Positions 17,261-28,133 are shown, counted from the stretch's first letter. The stretch is DNA of 64,000 bases from Spiribacter sp. 2438 (GCF_009676705.1 NZ_CP046046.1:1302001-1366000); one strand, 5' to 3'. Numbers and translations are program-made. The notes: generated by a model not told the origin, from the letters alone.

Positions 17261-18301
17261 GTGGAGTATCGCCAACTCGGCCCAACCGATCTCAACGTCA
17301 GCGCCCTCTGTCTCGGCACCATGACCTGGGGCAAGCAGAACACCCAGGACGAGGCCTTCGCCCAGCTGGACTACGCGCTGGAGCGGGGCATTAACTTCAT
17401 TGATACCGCCGAGATGTATCCGGTACCACCGGAGAGCGAGACCCAGGGCGCCACAGAGACCATGATCGGCAACTGGTTGGCAGCCCGGGACAACCGCGAC
17501 CGGGTCATCCTGGCCACCAAAATCGCCGGCCCGGGTCTGGGCACGGTGCGGGATGGCAAAACCGATTACGGTTCCAAGGACATCCGCGCGGCGGTGGAGG
17601 CCTCCCTGCAGCGCCTGCAGACCGAGGTCATCGACCTCTATCAGCTCCACTGGCCGGCCCGCCAGAGCAATTTCTTTGGCAAGCTGGGTTTTCAGGTGGA
17701 TGCCAGCGAACCGGACCCGATGCCGGGGATGCTGGCGGCGCTGGAGGCCCTGCAGCGCATGGTGGACGAGGGCAAAATCCGCTATGTGGGTCTGTCCAAC
17801 GAATCCGCCTGGGGCACCATGAAGTTTCTGGAGCTGGCGGAGCGGCACGGCCTGCCGCGGGTGGTGAGCGTTCAGAACCCTTACAACCTGCTCAACCGCA
17901 GTTACGAAATCGGTCTCGCAGAAGTCTCCCACCGCGAACAGGTGGGGCTGCTGCCCTACTCGCCGCTGGCCTTCGGGGTACTGAGCGGCAAGTATCTGGG
18001 CGGCGAGCGACCGGCGGGGGCTCGGCTCACCCTGTTCGAGCGATTTACCCGCTACACCAAGGGTCCGGGGCTGGAGGCCACGGAGGCCTATGTGAACCTG
18101 GCCCGGGAGCACGGTCTTGATCCCTCTCAGATGGCACTGGCCTGGGTGACCGAGCAGCCCTTCGTGGCCAGCAATATCATCGGCGCCACCACCCTGGAGC
18201 AGTTGAAGACGAACATCGACAGCATCGATGTCCGCCTAGACGAGGATCTGCTGAAAGGCATCGAGGCCATTCACGCGGACCGGCCCAATCCGTGCCCCTG
18301 A
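17261..18301 (+). CDS. tas: Aldo/keto reductase, Tas type
   Basis: This 346-residue NADP(H)-dependent aldo-keto reductase is colinear with E. coli Tas across its length, including LGTMTWGKQNTQDEAFAQLD, the catalytic region DTAEMYPVPP (Asp and Tyr), the LHWPARQSNFFGKLG insert, VGLSNESAWG and LLPYSPLAFGVLSGKYL. E. coli Tas was found by its ability to restore tyrosine auxotrophs in stationary phase; its true substrate is unknown. GTG start with AGGAG six bases upstream. It converges on the LysR gene with one base between the stops. Confidence 0.9.
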   Translation: MEYRQLGPTDLNVSALCLGTMTWGKQNTQDEAFAQLDYALERGINFIDTAEMYPVPPESETQGATETMIGNWLAARDNRDRVILATKIAGPGLGTVRDGKTDYGSKDIRAAVEASLQRLQTEVIDLYQLHWPARQSNFFGKLGFQVDASEPDPMPGMLAALEALQRMVDEGKIRYVGLSNESAWGTMKFLELAERHGLPRVVSVQNPYNLLNRSYEIGLAEVSHREQVGLLPYSPLAFGVLSGKYLGGERPAGARLTLFERFTRYTKGPGLEATEAYVNLAREHGLDPSQMALAWVTEQPFVASNIIGATTLEQLKTNIDSIDVRLDEDLLKGIEAIHADRPNPCP

Positions 18302-18302
18302 G

Positions 18303-19232
18303 TTAGGCCATGGACGCCTGACCGGGGGCATTCACCCCGGCAAAATGATCTTCGATATGCTGGGCGAGCGCCTCCACCGCGGCGCCACGGGCTGGCATGC
18401 GCAGCATCAGCACTTCGTAATCCCCCAGCGTTAACAGCCCGCTCTCCGACTCGTCGATCGCCCGCAGCGGGGACTGCACCAGGCTGCGGGGAAGCGGCGT
18501 GATGGCGATATCCTGGAGCGTGGCCGCTTCCTGGGCACCGGTGTGTTCGCTGGTGTAGGCGATCCGATAACGATGACCGCTTCGGTTGAGTGCCTGCAGC
18601 GCCATGCGGCGCCAGGCACAGCCCCGGTCGGCCACCGCCAGGGGGAGCGGCGTTCGCTGCACGGCCACGCCGCCTTCTCGGCCCGCCCAGACCAGGGACT
18701 CCCGAAAAATCGGCTCGGCCCTCGGGTGCGGCCGGTCGCCGGCCTCGGCGACCAACAGCGCCAGATCCAGTTCGCCAATATCCAGCCGCCGAATCAAATC
18801 GGGGCTGCGGCCATTGCGCACGTTGACCTGCACCGCTGGATAACTCCGGGTGAACTGGGAGATCACGCCGGGGAGAACCCGGGCACCAATGTCATCCGGG
18901 GCACCGAGTCGAACCGTGCCCCCCACCTGGGGCGACAGGAACTGCCCCACGGCTTCATCGTTGAGCTCCAGCAGCTGTCGGGCATAGCCCAGCATGATCT
19001 CGCCCTCGGGGGTGAGATGCACCTGGCGGGGCTCGCGCACGAACAGCGCCCGACCGAGCATTTCTTCCAGTCGCTTGATCTGCATGCTGACGGCGGAGGG
19101 CGTGCGAAATACCTGCTGCGCGGCCCGGGTGAAGCTGCCCGTCTCGGCGATGGCCACGAAGGTCCGCAGGATTTCCATATCCAGAATGGGCAGCCCCTGG
19201 GGCGAATTCACGGCGTTGATCGCGCTCATCAT
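18303..19232 (-). CDS. LysR-family regulator, LrhA/HexA-like
   Basis: The product is about 309 residues, with an N-terminal winged helix-turn-helix (LRTFVAIAETGSFTRAAQQVFRTPSAVSMQIKRLE) and a C-terminal effector-binding domain. Overall order resembles LrhA/HexA, including LGYARQLLELNDEA and GTVRLGAPDDIGARVLPGVISQF. LrhA homologues repress motility, virulence or sugar-metabolism genes in enterobacteria; the target here is unknown. GTG at 19238 and ATGs at 19232 and 19229 are all possible starts; GGTGG just upstream favours an ATG. The divergent DUF1127 gene is the likely first target. Confidence 0.87.
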   Translation of the reverse strand: MMSAINAVNSPQGLPILDMEILRTFVAIAETGSFTRAAQQVFRTPSAVSMQIKRLEEMLGRALFVREPRQVHLTPEGEIMLGYARQLLELNDEAVGQFLSPQVGGTVRLGAPDDIGARVLPGVISQFTRSYPAVQVNVRNGRSPDLIRRLDIGELDLALLVAEAGDRPHPRAEPIFRESLVWAGREGGVAVQRTPLPLAVADRGCAWRRMALQALNRSGHRYRIAYTSEHTGAQEAATLQDIAITPLPRSLVQSPLRAIDESESGLLTLGDYEVLMLRMPARGAAVEALAQHIEDHFAGVNAPGQASMA

Positions 19233-19389
19233 GACCACCGTTCAGCCAATGGCAATGGTTCAAATTTTCTTATCGCAAAGTTTATTCTTTTTCGATTGCC
19301 TGAACAAATATTGGCTCTCACACTATCTCCAAGCGTCGATTCTTCGCTGCTGACCTAGTGCGACAAATCATAGGCGGAGGGATTCAGTC

Positions 19390-19695
19390 ATGACCACGAA
19401 CAACACCCGCAACAACGCAACCACGCCCCCCATCTGCATGCCCGCCATGCCGCCCATGGGAGTGGCCCGCCGATTGGGCCAGTGGCTCCGCAGCCGGCGG
19501 CCGGCCGCCGGGTCGGACCTTTCCCGGCTCGATCCGCACCTGCTGAACGATCTGGGGGTAGAGTCCCGCCGGGAGGCTCGCCTCACCGAGCGTCAGCTGG
19601 CCGCGTTTTACGAGCAGCCGCTGGGCCGGGCCTCCGGCAGCTACACCATGGTGTCCCCGGCGGAGCAGCACACACTGCGGATCCGTCGCAGGTAG
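19390..19695 (+). CDS. Small DUF1127-domain protein
   Basis: This 101-residue, Arg-rich protein has a Pro/Met-rich start and the DUF1127 core LSRLDPHLLNDLGVESRREARL at about 54-75. DUF1127 proteins are small, often stress-induced and in alphaproteobacteria can bind RNA or affect phosphate and carbon metabolism; no function is set for this one. It has a strong GGAGG Shine-Dalgarno. It is divergent from the LysR gene across a 157-nt AT-rich region (19233-19389), which suggests LysR control. Confidence 0.75.
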   Translation: MTTNNTRNNATTPPICMPAMPPMGVARRLGQWLRSRRPAAGSDLSRLDPHLLNDLGVESRREARLTERQLAAFYEQPLGRASGSYTMVSPAEQHTLRIRRR

Positions 19696-19788
19696 CACCA
19701 CCGCCGCTAAACGCGCTCCGGCAGGCGGCGTCGGATCGGCGCCCCCTGCCGCTTGTGCCGGGTTGCCGGATCGTCGAGCATTGGGCAC

Positions 19789-21084
19789 ATGAGTCTGCGC
19801 ATTCTCGCCATCGGCGATCTCCATCTGGGCCGAATTCCCGGACGGTTGCCCCCCAGCCTGCATTCCGACGCCGCCCGGCTTGGGCCCGCCGGCGCCTGGC
19901 AGCGTGCGGTGGATCTGGCCATCCAGGAATCGGTCACCGCCGTGATTCTGGCCGGGGACGTTGCCGAGTCCAGCGAGGATTACTTCGAAGCGTTGCCCAT
20001 CCTGCAAGCGGGTGCCGAGCGCCTGACCGCGGCGGGTATTCAACTGGTGGGCATTGCCGGTAACCACGATGGGCGCCTGCTGCCCACCCTGAGCCAGCGG
20101 GTCCCCGAATTTAAGCTGTTGGGCCAGGGTGGCCGCTGGCAATCGTTGACCCTGGAATCCGGCGCCGAGGCACTGACCCTGTGGGGCTGGTCCTTCCCGG
20201 ATCAGCATTTTTCCGCCGATCCCACCCGCGACTTTCCCGGGCGATCGACCACCCATCCCACTCTGGGTCTGCTGCACTGCCACCTGGATCAGGTGACAAG
20301 TCCCTATGCCCCGGTAGCCACTGGGCGACTGCGGGACATCAACCTGGACGGCTGGTTGCTCGGCCATGTGCACCAACCCACCCCGCTGACGCTGCCCAAC
20401 CCCCTGGGCTACCTGGGTTCCGCCACGGGATTACACGTGGGTGAAGCCGGCCCCCGCGGTGCCTGGCTGCTGAGCGTGAATGACGGACGCCTCAGCGACC
20501 TGCAGCACCAACCCCTGGCACCGCTGCGATGGGAACATCTGGATGTGGACGTCTCCGGGGTGACGGACAATGTCGCGGTCCGGGATCGGTTCATGGAACG
20601 GCTGGAACGCCTGAGCGAGGCGTTGTTGCACGCGCCTCATGCCCCCCGGGCGGTGGGCCTGCGGGTGCAATTGAGTGGCGAGAGTGATCTGCCCTCGGCG
20701 GCCTTTTCGCTGGGCGAAGGTGACGAGGCGTCTTTTCCCCTCCCGGGTGCGGCCCATCTCACCGCATTCATCGAATCCGTCGCGGTGGAAGTCCGTCCGA
20801 CCCTTTCGTTGACCGACCTGGCCCGGCGAACGGATCAGCCGGGTCTGCTGGCCCGGCGCCTGCTGGTGCTGGATCGCGCCGCGGATGACCCGGAACGCCA
20901 GGCGCTGCTCGGCGAGGCCGCCGCCGTGGCGCAGCAGGCCATGAAGACAGGCAACTGGCGGCGGCTCCACAACGACAAGTTACACCAGGAACCCGACACC
21001 GAGCAGATCGCCCGCTGGCTTCGCCAGACCGCCACCACGGCCCTGCGCAGCATGCTCCGGCAGCAGGGTCAGGGGCCGGCATGA
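19789..21084 (+). CDS. SbcD/YhaO-like DNA repair exonuclease (metallophosphoesterase)
   Basis: This 431-residue calcineurin-type phosphoesterase has all five metal motifs in order: GDLHLGR (8-14), LAGDVAES, AGNHDGR, LLHCHLDQ and LLGHVHQP. It resembles B. subtilis YhaO and SbcD/Mre11 nucleases. A C-terminal region of about 200 residues has no motif I recognise. It overlaps the next gene by 4 nt (ATGA), which encodes a YhaN-like ATPase, so the pair should form an SbcCD/Mre11-Rad50-like nuclease complex. There is no Shine-Dalgarno before the ATG at 19789; the start was chosen from the beginning of the first beta-strand. Confidence 0.85.
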   Translation: MSLRILAIGDLHLGRIPGRLPPSLHSDAARLGPAGAWQRAVDLAIQESVTAVILAGDVAESSEDYFEALPILQAGAERLTAAGIQLVGIAGNHDGRLLPTLSQRVPEFKLLGQGGRWQSLTLESGAEALTLWGWSFPDQHFSADPTRDFPGRSTTHPTLGLLHCHLDQVTSPYAPVATGRLRDINLDGWLLGHVHQPTPLTLPNPLGYLGSATGLHVGEAGPRGAWLLSVNDGRLSDLQHQPLAPLRWEHLDVDVSGVTDNVAVRDRFMERLERLSEALLHAPHAPRAVGLRVQLSGESDLPSAAFSLGEGDEASFPLPGAAHLTAFIESVAVEVRPTLSLTDLARRTDQPGLLARRLLVLDRAADDPERQALLGEAAAVAQQAMKTGNWRRLHNDKLHQEPDTEQIARWLRQTATTALRSMLRQQGQGPA

Positions 21085-24000
21085 GGCTCTGCCACCTGGA
21101 GATCCACCAGCTCCCCGGGGTCGCTCCAATGACCCTGGACGATCTGGCGCCGGGCATTAACTTTGTGACCGGCCCCAATGCCATCGGCAAGAGCAGCATT
21201 GCCCGGGCCCTGCAGGCGGTGTTGCAGGACCCGCAGCGACTGGATGCGGCGCCAATCAGCGTCACCGCGACCTTCGAGCAGGATGGGCAGCGCTGGCAGG
21301 TGGAACGGGCGGGCAATGCCCTCAACTGGCAGACCGACGGCCGTGACGTCGAGCCACCCCCGCTGCCGGCGGCGGAGGCCCTGCCCTGCTACTGGCTGAG
21401 CGCCGAGAGTCTGCTGGTGCCGGCCGACACCGATCAGGCGGCGTTGCACCACCGGCTGCGTCAGGTGCTCGCCGGCGGCATTGATCTGGGCCAGGTGCGG
21501 CAGGCGACCTTTCCTCACAGCGAAGGCTTCCCGCAGAAGGACTACGGCGATCTTCTGGAGGCACGCCAACAACGAAGCCGCCAGGAGGAAGACTACCGGC
21601 GACTGGCGGCGGAACGCGACGCGCTGCCCCAGCGACGTCAGGCGCTGGAGGCCGCCCGACGGGCTCGGGATGAGGTTGGGCAGGTGGAAGCCGCTCTGAC
21701 ACTGGCTGCGGCCTACAAGGAGGAGGCTGGCATCAAGGCCAAGCTGGCGGCCATCCCCGACGGCGTCAAACAACTCAAGGGCGACGAAGCGCAACGGCTC
21801 GCCGCGCTGAATGAGGATCTGGCCGCCGCCGAGCAGACCATCACCGAGGCACAGGCACAGCTCACCGAGCAGACCCGGGCTCTGGAGCGCCTGGGCCTGG
21901 GCGACCACCCACCTTCCCAGCGCGTAATCCAGGGATGGGCTCATCAGCTACAAACCCTTCGCGAGGCCGAGCGGGAGGCCCGCCGGCACCAGGCCGAGGC
22001 GGAACGGGCCGCCGCCCGGGAGGATGAAGCCCTCACCGACCTCGCACAGACCCTGCCGGATCTCCCCCGGCTGACGCCCGCCGTGGTCGAGGACATTGAA
22101 GCCGCGCTTCTGCAGCGCAGCCAGCAGGCCGCCGCCGCCCCGCCCACCGGATCGCCGCTGTTGACCCCCGGGGGGCTCGCCGGCATCGGGCTCGGCGCGC
22201 TGGCCGCCGGGCTGCTGACGCTGGCGGGGTCCTGGCTCAATGTGGCCACGCTCATGCTGGCGGGGGGCGCCGCGGCGATTGTCGCCGCGCTCTTTCTCCT
22301 GGTGGCGGCCCGCCAGTTGCACTGGCCCGGAAGTCCGTCCGCAGGGAAGGACCCGGCCAGCGAGCTGCTGAGCCGACATGGCATCCGGGTAGAAGGCCTT
22401 GAGGGCAGCGGTCTCGGGCGGCTGCTGCGCATTGCCCACCGCCTGGACGACGCCCGGGAAGCGGTTGCCGAAGCCCGTGCCGAGCAGCAGCACCACGAGG
22501 CGCGGGCGGACGAGCAGCGACAGGCGCTGCTCAGCGGCCTGTCCGATGGGGTATCAGCAGCCGCTGCCAACCTGGACCCTCCGGACAGCGATCGCCTGAA
22601 AGCGCACATCGATGATCTTGCCCAGCGCAGCCAGCAGGCCCGGGAGATCGACCAGCGCCGCCAGCGAGCCGAAGGGGATCTTCAGCAGGCCCGAGACCGA
22701 CGGGTGTCGATCCTGGCCGAACGGGATGGGCTGTTTCAGGGCATTGGCCTGACCCCGGGGGATCATCAGGCCCTGGAGACCTGGCTTGAGTGGCATTCCC
22801 GGCATGAGCAGCTCCAGCAGACCCTGCGCGAGCAGCAGATCCGGATTCGGGAGCGGGCCCAGCCGCTGGCGGCCGACGACGACCTGCGGGGGCTGGCCGC
22901 CAATGGCGACGTCCCCGCCCTGGAAGCCCGGCGCGATGAACTGGCAGAACAGGCCCGCCAGGTGGATGACCAGCAGGCCGCCATTGCCGATCTGCAGGCC
23001 CGCCTGGATCAGGCCGGTGGCGACAACGCTCTGGCGACGGCGCTGGCCCGGGAACAGACCCTTGAGGAGCAGATTCGCGATCGCATCGCCGGCCATCTGC
23101 AACAGCGTCTCGGCGAATGGCTACTGGATGATGTCGAGCGGGCCTACCGACGCCAGCATGAGCCAGCGCTCATCGCCGACGCCCGGGACCGGTTCGAGCG
23201 CTTCACCGCTCACCAGTGGTCACTCACCGTGAATGATCAAAAACACCTCGCGGCCCGGGATCTGCAGCAGAACAGGGAACGCTCCCTGGAAGAACTCTCC
23301 GCCGGCACCCGTACCCAGTTGCTGCTGGCAGCCCGCATCGCCTGGGCCCGGGACCTGGAGCGCACCAGCGTAACCCTGCCGCTGGTGCTGGACGAGGCCC
23401 TGAGCGCCACCGACCCGCAGCGTTTTGAGGCCGTGGTGAACAATCTGGCGCAACTGATCGATGAAGAATCCCGGCAGGTCCTGTTCCTCACCGCCCGCCC
23501 CGAAGAGCCCATGCTCTGGCAGCAGATCACCGGCGCATCACCCCGAGTGATCGACCTGCAGGCGCTGCGTCAGGAGCAGGCCACCCCCCCGGTCATGGTC
23601 AGTGTGCCGGTGCGCCCGGTCCCACCGCGCCCGGACGGTCTGAACGCGGCGCAGTACGCCGAGCGTCTGCAGGTCCCGGCGGTGGATCCCCGCCGGGACG
23701 CCGGCGACGTCCACCTCTTCCATCTGCTTCGTGACGACCTCTCCACCCTGCACGAGCTGCTAAGTCACTGGGGGATCGCCACCCTGGGGCCGGCGGAGAA
23801 CTGGCTGGCCAGCCCGGCCGGTCAGTCCATGGCGCACCAGCACTCCTGGCCCGTGCTGCTGGCCGGCCGGATTGCGATGGCCCGAGCCTGGCTACAGTTG
23901 GCCGCCGAGGGCCTGGGGCAGCCACTGGATGCAGACACCATTGCACGGAGCGACACCCAAACCCGAGTCATGACCGGGCGCATTAACACCGTGGCAAAAC

Positions 24001-24275
24001 AGCATGACTGGGAGGCAGCGCCTTTGATTGCCGCCCTGCGGAACGGTGCCGTCAAGAACCTGGGCAAACCGCGCATCAACGCGCTGGAGAGCTGGCTCAC
24101 TGACCATGGCTATCTGGACCCGCGGCCACCGCTGGACGCCGAGGCCCTGGAACACGGTGTACTGGGCCAACTCGGGCATCACTACACGCCCACGGAAATC
24201 CGAACCCTCTGCCACTGGCTCGCGCTGGCGAGCGGCCGGGCCGGTCAGCCCAGGGAGACCGTCCAGGAACAATGA
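21081..24275 (+). CDS. YhaN/SbcC-like AAA ATPase with central membrane segments and extra C-terminal domain
   Basis: This 1064-residue ATPase has Walker [10 protein letters not shown] at 31-39, long coiled coils, two hydrophobic segments at about 357-415 ([18 protein letters not shown] and [18 protein letters not shown]), ABC-like signature [21 protein letters not shown] near 736 and Walker [14 protein letters not shown] near 768. This plan, Rad50-like ends with membrane segments where a zinc hook would be, is that of B. subtilis YhaN. After about 835 a further 230 residues follow a Pro-rich linker; I do not recognise this domain. The gene overlaps both neighbours by ATGA and is probably translationally coupled to mutS. 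Confidence 0.83.
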   Translation: MRLCHLEIHQLPGVAPMTLDDLAPGINFVTGPNAIGKSSIARALQAVLQDPQRLDAAPISVTATFEQDGQRWQVERAGNALNWQTDGRDVEPPPLPAAEALPCYWLSAESLLVPADTDQAALHHRLRQVLAGGIDLGQVRQATFPHSEGFPQKDYGDLLEARQQRSRQEEDYRRLAAERDALPQRRQALEAARRARDEVGQVEAALTLAAAYKEEAGIKAKLAAIPDGVKQLKGDEAQRLAALNEDLAAAEQTITEAQAQLTEQTRALERLGLGDHPPSQRVIQGWAHQLQTLREAEREARRHQAEAERAAAREDEALTDLAQTLPDLPRLTPAVVEDIEAALLQRSQQAAAAPPTGSPLLTPGGLAGIGLGALAAGLLTLAGSWLNVATLMLAGGAAAIVAALFLLVAARQLHWPGSPSAGKDPASELLSRHGIRVEGLEGSGLGRLLRIAHRLDDAREAVAEARAEQQHHEARADEQRQALLSGLSDGVSAAAANLDPPDSDRLKAHIDDLAQRSQQAREIDQRRQRAEGDLQQARDRRVSILAERDGLFQGIGLTPGDHQALETWLEWHSRHEQLQQTLREQQIRIRERAQPLAADDDLRGLAANGDVPALEARRDELAEQARQVDDQQAAIADLQARLDQAGGDNALATALAREQTLEEQIRDRIAGHLQQRLGEWLLDDVERAYRRQHEPALIADARDRFERFTAHQWSLTVNDQKHLAARDLQQNRERSLEELSAGTRTQLLLAARIAWARDLERTSVTLPLVLDEALSATDPQRFEAVVNNLAQLIDEESRQVLFLTARPEEPMLWQQITGASPRVIDLQALRQEQATPPVMVSVPVRPVPPRPDGLNAAQYAERLQVPAVDPRRDAGDVHLFHLLRDDLSTLHELLSHWGIATLGPAENWLASPAGQSMAHQHSWPVLLAGRIAMARAWLQLAAEGLGQPLDADTIARSDTQTRVMTGRINTVAKQHDWEAAPLIAALRNGAVKNLGKPRINALESWLTDHGYLDPRPPLDAEALEHGVLGQLGHHYTPTEIRTLCHWLALASGRAGQPRETVQEQ

Positions 24276-26821
24276 CCGACTATGCCGGGCACACCCCCAT
24301 GATGCAGCAGTACCTGCGCATCAAAGCCGAGCATCCGGACCTGCTGGTGTTCTATCGCATGGGGGATTTTTACGAGCTGTTTTATGACGACGCCCGGCGG
24401 GCGGCGGATCTGCTGGGCATCACCCTCACCCAGCGGGGCGAATCAAAAGGCGCGCCGATTCCCATGGCCGGCGTCCCGGTCCACAGTTACGAAGGGTATC
24501 TCGCCCGGCTGCTGGCCCGGGGGGAATCCGTGGCCATCTGCGAACAGGTGGGCGATCCGGCCACCGCCAAGGGGCCCGTGGACCGCGAGGTGGTGCGTAT
24601 TGTCACGCCGGGCACCGTCACCGACGAAGCCCTGCTGGACGAGCGACGCAGCCATCTGCTGATTGCCATCGCCCGGGATGGCGATCACTGGGGGCTGGCC
24701 AGCCTGGAACTGGCGGGCGGTCGATTTACGGTGGCCGTCGGCGAACGGGACAGCGCCCTGGCAGCGGAACTGGAGCGTCTGACGCCGGCGGAGATCCTGA
24801 TCCCGGATCATGAAACCCCGGGCCCTGGCTGGGCGGATCGTTCCGGCATCAAGGGGCGACCCGGCTGGCATTTCGAGCCGGCCGCCGCCCGGCGAAGCCT
24901 GCTGGCGCATTTCGACACCCGGGATCTCGCCGGTTTCGGGGTGGAAGACCTGCCGCTGGCCATTGCCGCGGCCGGCGCCGTGCTCGAGTACGTCAGGGAC
25001 ACCCAGCGCAGCGCCCTGCCCCATATCCGCACCCTCAACATTGAGGCCAGCGAGGCAGCCATCACCATTGACGCCGCCAGTCGGCGCAATCTGGAGCTGG
25101 AGCGCAATCTCGGCGGCGGCACCGAACACACCCTGGCGGAGCTGCTGGATCGCACGGTCACCGGCATGGGCAGCCGACTGCTGCGGCGCTGGATCAATCG
25201 GCCCCTGCGGGATCAGGCGGAACTGCAGGCCCGCCAGGCCGCCGTTGGCACCCTCATGGGCAGCGGCCCTGATGCCCTGCGCGAGGCGCTACGCCACTGC
25301 AGTGACATCGAGCGGATCAGTGCTCGCATCGGACTGGGCTCCGCCCGACCCCGGGATCTCAAAGGCCTGCGGGACACCCTGGGCCAGCTGACCGTGATCG
25401 AAACCACCATGGCCGCCCTGGACAACCCGCGGCTTCAACAATTGCGGGATGCTGCCGCGCCCCGCCCCGCCGTGCAGAAGCATCTGCAACGGGCGCTGGT
25501 GGACGAGCCGCCGGTGGTGATGCGGGATGGCGGCGTGATCGCCGACGGTTTCGACGACACCCTGGATGAGCTCCGGGATCTGTCCCGCAATGCCGACGGG
25601 TTTCTCCAGGGTTTGGAGGCCCGGGAACAAGCGGCCACCGGCATTGCCAGCCTCAAGGTCAGCTACAACCGGGTCCATGGGTACTACATCGAGATCAGCC
25701 GCACCCTCAGTGACCAGGTGCCGGCCCACTACATCCGGCGTCAGACCCTCAAAGCCGCCGAGCGCTACATCACGCCGGAGCTGAAAACCTTCGAAGATCA
25801 GGTGCTCTCCGCCCGGGAGCGGGCGCTGGCTCGGGAAAAGGCCCTCTACGAGGCGCTGGTGGCCTGGTTGGGGGATCATCTGGCGGATCTGCTGGACCTG
25901 GCCGCCGCCCTCGCCGAAACCGACGTGCTGGCGACCCTGGCAGAACGCGCCGAGCGCCTGGACTACGCCTGCCCCCGCCTGGACGGCGAGCCCGGCATGA
26001 CCATCGAAGCGGGCCGTCATCCGGTGGTGGAGCAAAGCCTGGATGCCCCGTTTGTGCCCAATGACATTCATCTGGATGGCGACCGGCGGATGTTGATCAT
26101 CACCGGCCCCAATATGGGGGGCAAATCCACTTACATGCGCCAGGTGGCCCTGCTGACCCTGATGGCGCATATCGGCAGCTATGTCCCGGCCAGGGCGGCG
26201 CGATTCGGCCCCATTGATCGGATTTTCACCCGCATCGGCGCCTCCGATGACCTGGCCGGGGGCCGCTCCACCTTCATGGTGGAGATGACGGAAACCGCCA
26301 ACATCCTGCACAACGCCACCCGACACAGCCTGGTGCTGCTGGACGAAATTGGCCGCGGCACCAGCACCTTCGATGGCCTCGCCCTGGCCTGGGCCACCGC
26401 CGAGGCACTGTGTCAGCAGGTCGGGGCACTGACGCTGTTTGCCACCCACTACTTCGAAATGACCGCCCTGCCCGCCGAACACTCCCAGGCCGTCAACGTC
26501 CACCTGGAAGCGCTGGAGCATGGCAAGCGGATCGTTTTCATGCACAGCGTCCGGCCCGGCGCGGCCAGCCAGAGCTACGGCCTTCAGGTGGCGGCCCTGG
26601 CCGGGGTTCCCGCCGGTGTTCTGAAAGTGGCCCGACGCAAACTCGACGAACTCGAGCAGGGCGCTGCCCCGGCGCCGCAACTGCCGCTGTTCGCGGCATC
26701 ATCCGCGCCGGAGCCCCTGCTGGATGCTCTGGATGCGGCGGATCCGGATGAGCTCTCTCCCCGCGAGGCCCATGAGCTGCTGTACACCCTGAAAGCGCTT
26801 ATCAAACCCCATCACCGGTAG
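24272..26821 (+). CDS. mutS: DNA mismatch repair protein MutS
   Basis: MutS (849 aa; E. coli 853) recognises mismatches and small loops. The mismatch-binding Phe-x-Glu lies in [13 protein letters not shown] near residue 34. The core, clamp and ATPase domains are complete: Walker [12 protein letters not shown] near 612, Walker [17 protein letters not shown] near 688, and [11 protein letters not shown]. The C-terminal tetramerisation helix region ([16 protein letters not shown]) is present. The start overlaps the upstream ATPase stop by ATGA. fdxA follows at 70 nt, as in Pseudomonas. Confidence 0.97.
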   Translation: MTDYAGHTPMMQQYLRIKAEHPDLLVFYRMGDFYELFYDDARRAADLLGITLTQRGESKGAPIPMAGVPVHSYEGYLARLLARGESVAICEQVGDPATAKGPVDREVVRIVTPGTVTDEALLDERRSHLLIAIARDGDHWGLASLELAGGRFTVAVGERDSALAAELERLTPAEILIPDHETPGPGWADRSGIKGRPGWHFEPAAARRSLLAHFDTRDLAGFGVEDLPLAIAAAGAVLEYVRDTQRSALPHIRTLNIEASEAAITIDAASRRNLELERNLGGGTEHTLAELLDRTVTGMGSRLLRRWINRPLRDQAELQARQAAVGTLMGSGPDALREALRHCSDIERISARIGLGSARPRDLKGLRDTLGQLTVIETTMAALDNPRLQQLRDAAAPRPAVQKHLQRALVDEPPVVMRDGGVIADGFDDTLDELRDLSRNADGFLQGLEAREQAATGIASLKVSYNRVHGYYIEISRTLSDQVPAHYIRRQTLKAAERYITPELKTFEDQVLSARERALAREKALYEALVAWLGDHLADLLDLAAALAETDVLATLAERAERLDYACPRLDGEPGMTIEAGRHPVVEQSLDAPFVPNDIHLDGDRRMLIITGPNMGGKSTYMRQVALLTLMAHIGSYVPARAARFGPIDRIFTRIGASDDLAGGRSTFMVEMTETANILHNATRHSLVLLDEIGRGTSTFDGLALAWATAEALCQQVGALTLFATHYFEMTALPAEHSQAVNVHLEALEHGKRIVFMHSVRPGAASQSYGLQVAALAGVPAGVLKVARRKLDELEQGAAPAPQLPLFAASSAPEPLLDALDAADPDELSPREAHELLYTLKALIKPHHR

Positions 26822-26890
26822 GTTGATGGGCTCGCGGAGCTCCCCTAATCTTCCGGACTATTCCCGTAACTCTCAGCGCTGGAGTCAGCG

Positions 26891-27214
26891 ATGACCTATG
26901 TCGTGACCGACAACTGCATTAAGTGCAAATACACCGATTGCGTGGAAGTGTGTCCCGTGGACTGCTTTCACGAGGGGCCCAACTTCCTCACCATCGATCC
27001 GGACGAGTGCATTGACTGCACGCTGTGCGAGCCGGAATGCCCGGCGGAGGCCATTTATTCCGAGGATGATCTGCCGGAGGACAAGGAGCACTTTCTCGAG
27101 CTGAATGCCGAGCTGGCCCAGAAGTGGCCGGTCATTACCGAGTCCAAGGATCCCCTGCCCGACGCCGAGCAGTGGGACGGCACCCCGGACAAGCTCCAGT
27201 ATCTGGAGCGCTGA
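26891..27214 (+). CDS. fdxA: Seven-iron ferredoxin
   Basis: FdxA (107 aa) carries one [3Fe-4S] and one [4Fe-4S] cluster. Cys motifs are [17 protein letters not shown] near the N-terminus and [16 protein letters not shown] near 39-54, and the acidic tail is the normal length for the Azotobacter FdI family. GGAG lies seven bases before the ATG. It follows mutS by 69 nt, a conserved arrangement. The electron partner is unknown. Confidence 0.95.
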   Translation: MTYVVTDNCIKCKYTDCVEVCPVDCFHEGPNFLTIDPDECIDCTLCEPECPAEAIYSEDDLPEDKEHFLELNAELAQKWPVITESKDPLPDAEQWDGTPDKLQYLER

Positions 27215-27224
27215 TCAACGGGCA

Positions 27225-28130
27225 TTAACCCCGCGGATGGTGCTCGGCATGCAGCGCCTGCAGCCGGGCCCGGGCCACGTGGGTATACACCTGAGTGGTG
27301 GACAGATCGCTGTGACCGAGCAGCATCTGCACCACCCGCAGGTCGGCGCCATGATTGAGCAGATGGGTGGCAAAAGAGTGTCGCAGAGTGTGGGGCGACA
27401 GCGGCTTGTGAATACCGGCGGTCATGGCGTGCTGACGGATACGGTACCAGAACGCCTGCCGCGTCATGCCGTGGCCCCGGGCGGTCAGAAAAACCGCCGG
27501 ATCACGGCGCTCGCCGGCCAGTGACGGGCGGTCCTCGGCCAGATACGCATCCAGCGCGTCCTGGGCGGCTTCTCCCAGGGGCACCAGACGATCCCGCCCC
27601 CCCTTGCCGGTGACTCTTACCACCCCCTGGCGGCGATTCAGCTGCCCCAGGGTCAGTCCCACCAGCTCGGACACCCGCAGCCCCGTGGCATAGAGCACTT
27701 CCAGCATGCACTGATCCCGCCGCCCCAGCCGCGTCGCCGACTCCGGCGCGGCAAGCAGTTTTTCCACCTCGGATTCGGTGAGTGCATCCGGCAGCGGCCG
27801 GCTGGCGTTGGGCGCGTCCACACGGACCGTGGGGTCCTGCTGAATAGCCCCCTGCCGGAGTTGATGCCGGTAAAAACGCCGTAGGCTGGAGAGTAGCCGG
27901 GCGCTGGTTCGGCGGCTGGTGCCGGCTGCCACTCGGGCGGCCAGGTAGCCCATTATGTCCGCCCGGTGCGCGCCCAGCAGGCCGGGACAATCCGGGCGCC
28001 GGGCCAGCCAGCGGACGAATCCCTCCAGGTCGGAGCGGTAGGCGGCCAGGGTGTTGTCCGCCAGGCCCCGCTCCATCCAGAGGGCGTCCAGAAAATGGCC
28101 GATCTGCTCCCGATCCGCGTCGGTGGCCAT
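27225..28130 (-). CDS. xerD: Site-specific tyrosine recombinase XerD
   Basis: XerD (301 aa) acts with XerC at dif to resolve chromosome dimers, activated by FtsK. The N-terminal SAM-like domain is followed by the catalytic set: Arg in YATGLRVSELVGL, Lys in VTGKGGRDRLVPL, His-x2-Arg in HTLRHSFATHLL, His in LLGHSDLSTTQ and Tyr in TQVYTHVA. The C-terminus (ARLQALHAEHHPRG) is XerD-like rather than XerC-like. It starts 3 nt after the slipin stop, so it is probably co-transcribed with it. FtsK is encoded 12 kb away in this window. Confidence 0.94.
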   Translation of the reverse strand: MATDADREQIGHFLDALWMERGLADNTLAAYRSDLEGFVRWLARRPDCPGLLGAHRADIMGYLAARVAAGTSRRTSARLLSSLRRFYRHQLRQGAIQQDPTVRVDAPNASRPLPDALTESEVEKLLAAPESATRLGRRDQCMLEVLYATGLRVSELVGLTLGQLNRRQGVVRVTGKGGRDRLVPLGEAAQDALDAYLAEDRPSLAGERRDPAVFLTARGHGMTRQAFWYRIRQHAMTAGIHKPLSPHTLRHSFATHLLNHGADLRVVQMLLGHSDLSTTQVYTHVARARLQALHAEHHPRG

Positions 28131-28133
28131 CGC

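Noticed and set aside
19233-19389. Sigma70 promoter for DUF1127 or the LysR gene
   Set aside because: AT-rich sequence offers several partial hexamers (for example TTGCCT), but none pairs with a good -10 at 16-18 nt.
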